A DNA stretch of 49,869 nt from Phycisphaerales bacterium (GTDB taxonomy: Bacteria; Planctomycetota; UBA1135; UBA2386), in the NCBI GenBank assembly GCA_020247305.1, contig JADCJE010000007.1, positions 1-49,869 on the forward strand, written 5' to 3'. Below the pieces are notes generated by a model, which was not told the origin of the DNA, did no database searches, and worked only from the letters and a program-made list of their open reading frames with translations. Below, piece by piece: positions 44,673 to 49,869 of the stretch; position 1 is the stretch's first letter, and the number at the start of each line of letters is the position of its first letter. Position numbers and translations under genes: made by a program.

Positions 44673-44742
44673 GCCGCGACCAGCCTGCGCGCGCGCCGCG
44701 GCGCGAACGGCGCCGCGAGGCTAGACCGTGGTCATTGCCCAG

Positions 44743-44784
44743 AAAAAAGTGCGGCGCCGCCGGTCTTGCGACCGTCGGCGCCGC
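44743..44784 (-). terminator. Strong intrinsic terminator
   Basis: GCGGCGCCG (44751-44759) pairs with CGGCGCCGC (44776-44784). After one mismatch, CGGTC (44761-44765) pairs with GACCG (44770-44774) around a 4-nt loop. On the minus strand the stem is followed by AC and then six T (44743-44748), a textbook Rho-independent terminator. It ends whatever is transcribed leftward from the histidine kinase side. Confidence 0.85.
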
Positions 44785-44942
44785 GAATCTCCAGGCCACT
44801 GACCGCACGCGCACCGGGGAGCAGCCTTGTCAGTCGATCCGTCCGGAGCGCAGCACGATCAGGCGACCAGAGCAGCCTGCCTGGATGCCTAGTCCAGGCC
44901 GACCGTGCTGTCGGTCCCTCCCTTGGCGACCGCCCAACACCA
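44743..44942 (-). ncRNA. Candidate small RNA of about 200 nt
   Basis: Predicted from signals only. On the minus strand, TTGGCA (44972-44977) and TATGGA (44949-44954) have 17-nt spacing and would start RNA near 44942. The intrinsic terminator ends it at about 44743. In between are GACCG-acagca-CGGTC and GCCTGGA-ctaggca-TCCAGGC hairpins. An 81-codon open frame overlaps but reads Arg/Gly-rich and runs through the terminator, so it is probably not coding. No known RNA family was recognised. The alternative is a processed 3' UTR of the kinase gene. Confidence 0.3.
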
Positions 44943-44948
44943 GCCCCT

Positions 44949-44977
44949 TCCATACGGACGTGGCGCAGGCGTGCCAA
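44949..44977 (-). promoter_or_regulatory. Candidate sigma70-type promoter for the small RNA
   Basis: TTGGCA (-35, five of six consensus bases) and TATGGA (-10) with 17-nt spacing on the minus strand. An AAAAAG tract lies just upstream, like an UP element. The -10 is imperfect. Confidence 0.35.
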
Positions 44978-45054
44978 GCACTTTTTGACGGCGACCCCAA
45001 GGGCTGGTGGCGGCGCGCACGGAGGCTGCCAGGGGTCGCGGCGTCACGAAGTCG

Positions 45055-46419
45055 TCACGCGCGCGTCGGCGTCAGCGGCACGACGATCCGGAAGGTCGTG
45101 CCACGGCCAAGTTCGCTCTCGACCTCGATGCGTCCGCGGTGCCGCTCGATGATGCCGTGGCTGATGGCGAGTCCGAGGCCCGTGCCCTTGTCGACGTCCT
45201 TCGTGGTGAAGAAGGGGTCGAAGATCTTGGGCAGGTGCTCGGCGGCGATGCCGCTGCCCTGGTCGCGGATGCGCACGACCAGTTCCCCGCCGATCGACTC
45301 GCAGTCGAGGGCGACGACGCCCCCGCGCGGCGATGCGTCCTTGGCGTTGAGCAGGATGTTGATCAGCACCTGCAGCAGATGGTTCGCCGACCCGAGCAGC
45401 GCGCCGTCGGACGGCAACGGCCGCGGTTCGCACTGCAGTTCGACCTCCGCATGGCGGAACGGCACGCGCACGAGGTCGGCGGCCTCTCGCAGCAGCGCCG
45501 GGACGTCGACGGGGCGCAGTTCGAACGGGGCCTCGCGCGAGAACTGCAGCAGGCCGGCGGTGATCTGCGCGACGCGACGCGCGTGCTTGTCGATGACGTC
45601 GAGCTCGGCGAGCAGCTTCTCGGGCGCGTCGCCGTCCTGCAGCCGGTAGCGCAGGATCTGCACCTTGCCGGCGATGACGCCGATAGGGTTGTTGATCTCG
45701 TGGCTGACGCCGGCCGCCAGCGTGCCGATCGAAGCGAGCTTCTCGCTGAGCGCGAGGCCGCGGCCAAGCTTGAGCAGTTGCTGCTCGTTGGCCCGCAGCC
45801 GCGCCAGCACCGTCGCGACGAAGTACACCGAGAACCCGACGGTGACCACGAACGCGAACAACAGCAGCCAGAACCCCAGGGGCTCGATGCGCTGCAGGTC
45901 GGCCAGGCCGAGCGGCAACGGATGATGCGCGAGCCAACCGTGCCATTCGGCGAAGCCGAGGAAGGCGAGCAACAGGACGCTCGCCACCCCCACCGCGACG
46001 GCGGCGGCGATCGACAGCACGAGCGCGGCGATGAACGCGTGGAAGACGTAGAACAGCGCCAGCGGATTGGTGATGCCGCCCGACCAGTGCAGCAGGATGG
46101 TCAGGATCACGAGGTCGACGCCGATCTGCAGGAACGCATGCCGGCGGATCGCCGGCAGCTTGCGCCGCTGCAGGCGGCGGAAGGCCAGCAGGTACAGGCC
46201 GTCGACGGCGAGCAACGCGGCGCCGCAGCCGTAGAACGGCCAGGGATCGTCGACGACCCCGAGCACGTGCGTCGCCATCGCGCACAACCAGATCACCGCC
46301 GCGGCGGCGACGAGGCGCAGGCGGTTGAACCACGCGATCTGCTCCAGCAGGTTGACGACCGCGCGCGCCTCGTCGGGCAGCGGCAGCACGGTCGGATCGG
46401 TCGGCGTCGCGGCGCTCAC
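45055..46419 (-). CDS. Membrane sensor histidine kinase
   Basis: 454 residues. About six hydrophobic spans in residues 35-205 form a membrane sensor with no large periplasmic domain. The HisKA dimerisation domain has GTLAAGVSHEINNPIG, with phospho-acceptor His240. The HATPase domain has NILLNAKDAS (N box), VRIRDQGSGIA (G1), IFDPFFTTK (F box) and KGTGLGLAIS (G2). This resembles NtrB/RegB-type kinases with integral membrane sensors. The start is GTG (GTGAGC). No response regulator is adjacent, so it is an orphan within this window. The strong terminator at 44743 lies downstream. Confidence 0.92.
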   Translation of the reverse strand: MSAATPTDPTVLPLPDEARAVVNLLEQIAWFNRLRLVAAAAVIWLCAMATHVLGVVDDPWPFYGCGAALLAVDGLYLLAFRRLQRRKLPAIRRHAFLQIGVDLVILTILLHWSGGITNPLALFYVFHAFIAALVLSIAAAVAVGVASVLLLAFLGFAEWHGWLAHHPLPLGLADLQRIEPLGFWLLLFAFVVTVGFSVYFVATVLARLRANEQQLLKLGRGLALSEKLASIGTLAAGVSHEINNPIGVIAGKVQILRYRLQDGDAPEKLLAELDVIDKHARRVAQITAGLLQFSREAPFELRPVDVPALLREAADLVRVPFRHAEVELQCEPRPLPSDGALLGSANHLLQVLINILLNAKDASPRGGVVALDCESIGGELVVRIRDQGSGIAAEHLPKIFDPFFTTKDVDKGTGLGLAISHGIIERHRGRIEVESELGRGTTFRIVVPLTPTRA

Positions 46420-46629
46420 GGCGCCAAGGCTAGAAGCCCGCGTCGCGGAAGACCACGCCGCCGGCGATGCGTCCCGCTGCGCACGGTTGCGGCGACGCGC
46501 AGCGACATCGCAGCGGCACGCCCGAAGCGGCGCGCCCCCGGGACACAGTGTCCCGCCCGGCGCCTGCGGCCGCGCTGCGGACCAACCGCGAGGCGATGAC
46601 GCCGGGCGGATGCGATGACCGGCAGACGC

Positions 46630-47463
46630 TCAATCGCGGGCGCGGGCGTCGTACTCGGTCCGCGCGTAGACGAGCGCGCCAAGGGCCAACGTGACCAGCA
46701 CGAACCACGCGAGGTCCTGCAAGGGCGCGCCGATCGTCTCCGGATCGAAGTTCAGTTCGGCAGGCCACAGTTCGCGGGCGAGCCGCTGGTTCGGCTCGAT
46801 CCGGTCGAGCACGAATCGCCGCAGCGGGTCGGTGATCGTCGCCGAACGCAGGCCAGCTGAGATCGGCAGGTTGGCGACGACCTGTTGCAGGCCGACGACG
46901 AAGAACGCCGCCCACACCAAGGGGCGACGGAAGTAGGCGCTGAACGCCATCGCCGCCGCCGCGTACGCGAACGCGGCGACCGCGCAGGCGGCGGCGAAGT
47001 CGCCGGCGTACCGCCAGTCCGGCCCGTCGGGCCACAGGTCGCGGTTGTCGGCCATGCCGGCGAACAGCACGCACGAGCCGACGGCCCCGACGACAGCGCT
47101 GACGGCGCCGACCGCGAGCCAATTGCCCAGCAACAACGCGACGCGCGACACCGGCCGCAGGAACAGGTACTGGAACGTGCGGTCCTCGAGCCCGCCGTGC
47201 AGCGCCTGCACGCCGAGGTAGAGCGTCAGCCACGGCGTCACGACGGTGGCCTGCAGCCACCACGCGAGATTGCAGTAGGCACTGACGCCGTCGGCTTCGG
47301 TGCGCCTGCCGACCTGGTACCCGACGAGCCAGGCGATGCCGTAGAGCACCGCGGCGCCGAGCAGGACCAGGGTCCAGACGCGGTGGTGACGCAGGCGCAA
47401 CGCCGTCTGACGCGCCGATTCGACGACCGTGGCAACGAAGCCGAGAGGGCGGGGCGCGCTCAT
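46630..47463 (-). CDS. ABC-2 type exporter permease
   Basis: A 277-residue integral membrane protein with about six spans, for example VWTLVLLGAAVLYGIAWLVG, VVTPWLTLYLGVQAL and LAWFVLVTLALGALVYA. The extracytoplasmic segment after the first span and the cytoplasmic EDRTFQYLFLRPVSRVALLLGNWL coupling region are typical of ABC-2 exporter permeases. Its ATG overlaps the stop of the ATPase gene upstream (ATGA), so it pairs with that ATPase. The cargo is unknown. Confidence 0.8.
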   Translation of the reverse strand: MSAPRPLGFVATVVESARQTALRLRHHRVWTLVLLGAAVLYGIAWLVGYQVGRRTEADGVSAYCNLAWWLQATVVTPWLTLYLGVQALHGGLEDRTFQYLFLRPVSRVALLLGNWLAVGAVSAVVGAVGSCVLFAGMADNRDLWPDGPDWRYAGDFAAACAVAAFAYAAAAMAFSAYFRRPLVWAAFFVVGLQQVVANLPISAGLRSATITDPLRRFVLDRIEPNQRLARELWPAELNFDPETIGAPLQDLAWFVLVTLALGALVYARTEYDARARD

Positions 47464-48398
47464 CCGACGAGGTATCCGAAGAGGGACGCGAGGTCGTCGT
47501 CGAGCGGCACCACTTCGTGCATGCCGCCGTCCCAACCCGCGCCAAGGCGGGTGAGCGCTTCGTAGAAGCCGGCCTCGCCGGCGACCGACACCTCGATGGC
47601 GTCGTCGTGGACGCGCACCTGCGCGACCTGCGGCCACCCGACCAGGACGGCGGCGAGCTCGCGCAACCGCGGGCCGACGATGCGCAGGCGGTGCGGCTGT
47701 GACGGCAGTTGCGCGCGCAGCTCGCCGACGCGCCCCTGCGCGAGCAGGCGGCCTTGGTGCACCAGGACGACGCGGTCGACGACCGCCTCCAGTTCGTGCA
47801 GGACGTGGCTGGAGACGAGCACGCCGACGCCCTGCGCCGGCAGGCTGCGGATCGTCTGCGACAGTTCGGCGCGCGCGACCGGATCGAGGCCGGTCATCGG
47901 CTCGTCGAGCAGCACGAAGCGCGGCTCGTGCGCCAGCGCCTGCGCCAATCGCACGCGCTGGCGCATGCCCTTGCTGTACTCGCGGATCCGGCGATGCATG
48001 TTGTCGCCGAGGCCGAGCCGCTGCAGCGTCGCAGCGGCGCGGTCGCGCGCTGCCCGGCGGCCGAAGCCGTGGTAGCGCAGCATCCAGGCGACGAAGTCGA
48101 CGGCGGTGAGGTTCTCATAGAGGCGCTCGACGTCCGGGCAGAAGCCGAGGTCGGCGCGCGCCGCGGCGGTGCCGGCGGCATGCGGGCCGATGTGCACCGA
48201 GCCCTGGCTCGGCTGCAGCAGGCCGGCGGCGAGCTTCATCAACGTCGACTTGCCGACGCCGTTCTTGCCGACGAGGCCGACGACCTCGCAGCCGACATCG
48301 AACGACACGTCGAGCAGCGCGACGATCGTGCCGTACCACTTGGTGACGCGCTGGAAACGCAGCGCCGCGGCAGCTTGCTTCGGGGCCTCAGCGCTCAT
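47460..48398 (-). CDS. ABC transporter ATP-binding protein (ABC-2 type)
   Basis: 312 residues. The nucleotide-binding domain has Walker A GKNGVGKST (44-52), signature YSKGMRQRVRLAQAL, Walker B FVLLDEPMTGLDP, and the H-loop SSHVLHELEAV. A ~80-residue C-terminal extension (PHRLRIVGPRLRELAA, then AIEVSVAGEAGFYE) is usual for exporter ATPases of the CcmA/NosF/drug type. It pairs with the permease that follows. Four-nucleotide ATGA overlaps on both sides place it in a four-gene operon. Confidence 0.93.
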   Translation of the reverse strand: MSAEAPKQAAAALRFQRVTKWYGTIVALLDVSFDVGCEVVGLVGKNGVGKSTLMKLAAGLLQPSQGSVHIGPHAAGTAAARADLGFCPDVERLYENLTAVDFVAWMLRYHGFGRRAARDRAAATLQRLGLGDNMHRRIREYSKGMRQRVRLAQALAHEPRFVLLDEPMTGLDPVARAELSQTIRSLPAQGVGVLVSSHVLHELEAVVDRVVLVHQGRLLAQGRVGELRAQLPSQPHRLRIVGPRLRELAAVLVGWPQVAQVRVHDDAIEVSVAGEAGFYEALTRLGAGWDGGMHEVVPLDDDLASLFGYLVG

Positions 48399-49300
48399 GC
48401 CAGCGCGTCCTCCATGCGCAGGCGCTTGCGCGCGCGCCAGAACGACCACAGCAGCAGGGCGCCCAGACAGCACCATGCGCCGAGGATCGACGCGCCGCGC
48501 ACGTTCAGGCCGGCGATGCTGCGCACGACGACCCCGAAGGCCGTCCATGGCGCGATCCAGCTGCGCAGCTCGGGCAGCCGCAGGACGGCGGCGAGCAATT
48601 CGGCGATCGCGCCGCCGCCGACGAGGATCGTCGTCCAGACCACGATGGCGCCGTTGGCGGTGGCCGCAGCACCCGATACGAAGATGCCGATCGCGGTAAG
48701 CATGCCCGTCGCGAGCGCGAGGCCGCCGAGCAGCACGGCCATTTCGCCGGCGGTATTCTGCAGCAGCGTCCAGTCGGGCGCGAGGAACACGGCGAGCAGC
48801 CACAGCACGAACGGCGCGAAGACCGTGATCGAGCCGACCAGCAGCGTGCCGCCGACCCACTTGGCGAGCACGTACTGCGCCGGCGAGATGCCGCGCGTCC
48901 AGAGCAGTTCGAGCGCGTTGGTGGCGCGGTCGCGCGCGATGGCGCGGGCGACCACCATCGAAGTCAGCAGCAGGATGAACACGAAGGCCGGCGGCTCGAG
49001 CGCTTGGGCGGCGTAGAAGCCGATGCGACGCGGGTCGAGTTCGACGTTCGCCCCGCCCGCCGCGATCGGCCGGGTCTGCAGGCGCGCGCGCAGCGATTCC
49101 GGCCCGAGGTTGAGCACGCCGAAGACGATCATCAGGATGACCGTCCGGACGAGGAACGGGATCAGGCACAAGCCGTAGAGCAGGATGCCCCAGCGGCTGC
49201 GGAACAACTGCGTCGCTTCGCGGGTCGCCAGCGGCCACCATCGCCGGCTCGCGGGCACGGGCGTGTACGACGCTTCGCGATAGGAGTACGGCGCGTTCAT
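48395..49300 (-). CDS. ABC-2 type exporter permease
   Basis: A 301-residue membrane protein with about six spans (ILLYGLCLIPFLVRTVILMIV, FVFILLLTSMVVARAIA, TVFAPFVLWLLAVFLA and others). A cytoplasmic ARDRATNALELLWTRGISPAQYVLAKW segment is typical of ABC-2 permeases: the E-L-L-x-T-R-G coupling helix is the common ABC-2/GldF signature. It is overlapped by ATGA with the ATPase upstream, its likely partner, and with the ATPase downstream. The cargo is unknown. Confidence 0.85.
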   Translation of the reverse strand: MNAPYSYREASYTPVPASRRWWPLATREATQLFRSRWGILLYGLCLIPFLVRTVILMIVFGVLNLGPESLRARLQTRPIAAGGANVELDPRRIGFYAAQALEPPAFVFILLLTSMVVARAIARDRATNALELLWTRGISPAQYVLAKWVGGTLLVGSITVFAPFVLWLLAVFLAPDWTLLQNTAGEMAVLLGGLALATGMLTAIGIFVSGAAATANGAIVVWTTILVGGGAIAELLAAVLRLPELRSWIAPWTAFGVVVRSIAGLNVRGASILGAWCCLGALLLWSFWRARKRLRMEDALA

Positions 49301-49869
49301 GCGCGGACTCCGATGCCAGCGCCGCCGGTCACGGCGTGCAGGAAGACCTCTTCGAGCGATCGCCGGTGCGGCACGAGGCTGCGCACGACCGAACCGGCAG
49401 CGGCGACCGCGGCGTAGACGGCGCGCAGGTCGGCGCCGTCGGGCAGCCAGATCGTGTAGGCGTTGCCACCGTCGGCACGCACGCGGCCGAGCGCTTCGAG
49501 CGCCCGTTGGACGGTCGGATTGGCGGGTTCGACGGCGAGGCCGTGCTGGCGCTCGCCGCCGGCGGTCAGTTCGCGCAGGCTGCCCTGGGCGACGACGCGG
49601 CCCTGCTCCATCACGACCGCGGCGTCGCAGACCGCTTCGACGTCCTGCAGGATGTGCGTCGAGAACACAACCGACTTGCCGAAGTCGTGGCTCAGTTGGC
49701 GCACCAGCCGCAGCATGTCGCGACGGCCGGCGGGATCGAGGCCGTTGGTCGGCTCGTCGAGGAAGAGCACCTTGGGATCATGCACCAGCGCGCTGGCGAG
49801 CTTGACCTTCTGCCGCGTGCCGGTGCTGTAGCCGGCGACCGGCCGATACCGCTGTTCGTCGAGACCGAC
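49297..49869 (-). CDS. ABC transporter ATP-binding protein, partial (N-terminus outside window)
   Basis: The frame enters from the right window edge; 190 residues are visible. The signature motif is YSTGTRQKVKLASALVHDP (LSGGQ variant), with Walker B VLFLDEPTNGLDP, an H-loop in FSTHILQDVEAVCD, and a C-terminal accessory region. Walker A lies outside. In an isolated reading a GTG at 49785 could look like a start, but the coding sequence clearly continues upstream. It energises the permease whose start overlaps its stop (ATGA). This resembles gliding- or secretion-related ABC-2 systems, but the cargo is not known. Confidence 0.93.
   Translation of the reverse strand, partial: VGLDEQRYRPVAGYSTGTRQKVKLASALVHDPKVLFLDEPTNGLDPAGRRDMLRLVRQLSHDFGKSVVFSTHILQDVEAVCDAAVVMEQGRVVAQGSLRELTAGGERQHGLAVEPANPTVQRALEALGRVRADGGNAYTIWLPDGADLRAVYAAVAAAGSVVRSLVPHRRSLEEVFLHAVTGGAGIGVRA

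Larger units (their letters stand above)
44673..45054. other. Non-coding region with minus-strand promoter and terminator signals
   Basis: 382 bp without a convincing gene. On the minus strand it holds a strong intrinsic terminator (44743-44784). About 165 nt upstream of it is a promoter-like TTGGCA/TATGGA pair with 17-nt spacing, preceded by an A tract. In between are two compact hairpins. It could be a small RNA gene or the long 3' end of the histidine kinase transcript. Confidence 0.45.

Noticed and set aside
44870-44900. Hairpin with a 7-nt loop resembling an anticodon arm
   Set aside because: No T arm or acceptor stem surrounds it, and position 37 would be C. It was not called as tRNA.
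44732-44977. 81-codon minus-strand open frame
   Set aside because: It reads through the intrinsic terminator, is Arg/Gly-rich and has no Shine-Dalgarno. It is probably non-coding.
44960-44980. Sigma54 promoter (TGGCAC) on the minus strand
   Set aside because: The -12 GC element is not at the required distance. A sigma70-type reading with 17-nt spacing fits better.

Overview
The window is a very GC-rich bacterial chromosome segment, with strong G/C bias at third codon positions. It looks like a Gram-negative diderm of the Planctomycetota type. The signs are a fused LpxC-FabZ gene next to an OmpH/Skp gene, outer-membrane barrel and heptosyltransferase genes, a very large Ser/Thr kinase, DUF1573 and carboxypeptidase-regulatory-like surface proteins, and a kelch protein ending in an 'FGAGCP'-type C-terminal domain that I associate with Planctomycetota. 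This assignment is inference from gene content. I see no rRNA or tRNA gene, insertion sequence, prophage or CRISPR array. Most of the window is ordinary core chromosome.

Layout. 0-5 kb: a partial secreted protein, a GxxExxY protein, a degenerate histidine phosphatase, a two-lobed KaiC-like ATPase and an outer-membrane barrel. 4.9-9.7 kb (minus): an operon of a MoaD-MoaE fusion, leucyl aminopeptidase, acetyl-CoA synthetase and a translationally coupled membrane protein. 9.8-18.7 kb: the kelch protein, fructose-1,6-bisphosphatase, a multi-spanning membrane protein and two tandem paralogous beta-sandwich surface proteins. 18.8-24.5 kb: tryptophan 2,3-dioxygenase converging on a minus-strand set of a DUF1573 protein, a glutamate-cysteine-ligase-like enzyme with two CBS domains, and a coupled aspartoacylase-family hydrolase. 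24.6-31.3 kb: a lipoprotein, an L,D-transpeptidase, a candidate 6S-like RNA, then an envelope cluster (Gfo/Idh oxidoreductase, LpxC-FabZ, Skp) behind a transsulfuration-type PLP enzyme. 31.4-33.5 kb (plus): a JAMM protease, AcpS and a GT4 glycosyltransferase. 33.5-40 kb (minus): an FHA-GAF-sigma54 activator followed 4 nt later by a giant transmembrane Ser/Thr kinase, then a WaaF-type heptosyltransferase. 40-44.7 kb (plus): Tex with a disordered tail, a Nudix hydrolase, a 73-residue orphan protein and an SRAP/YedK protein. 44.7-49.9 kb (minus): a strong intrinsic terminator with a possible small RNA, a membrane histidine kinase, and two ABC-2 type exporters in one fully overlapped operon.

How the genes work together: envelope construction recurs (Skp, LpxC-FabZ, Gfo/Idh, WaaF, GT4, L,D-transpeptidase, outer-membrane barrel), as does acyl and thiol chemistry (Acs, AcpS, MoaD-MoaE, JAMM, PLP enzyme, GCS-CBS). 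Four-nucleotide GTGA or ATGA overlaps couple many neighbours. The most interesting items are the 6S-like structured RNA near 26.65-26.80 kb, the GCS-CBS/aspartoacylase pair, the FHA-sigma54/kinase pair, and the terminated non-coding stretch at 44.74-45.05 kb.
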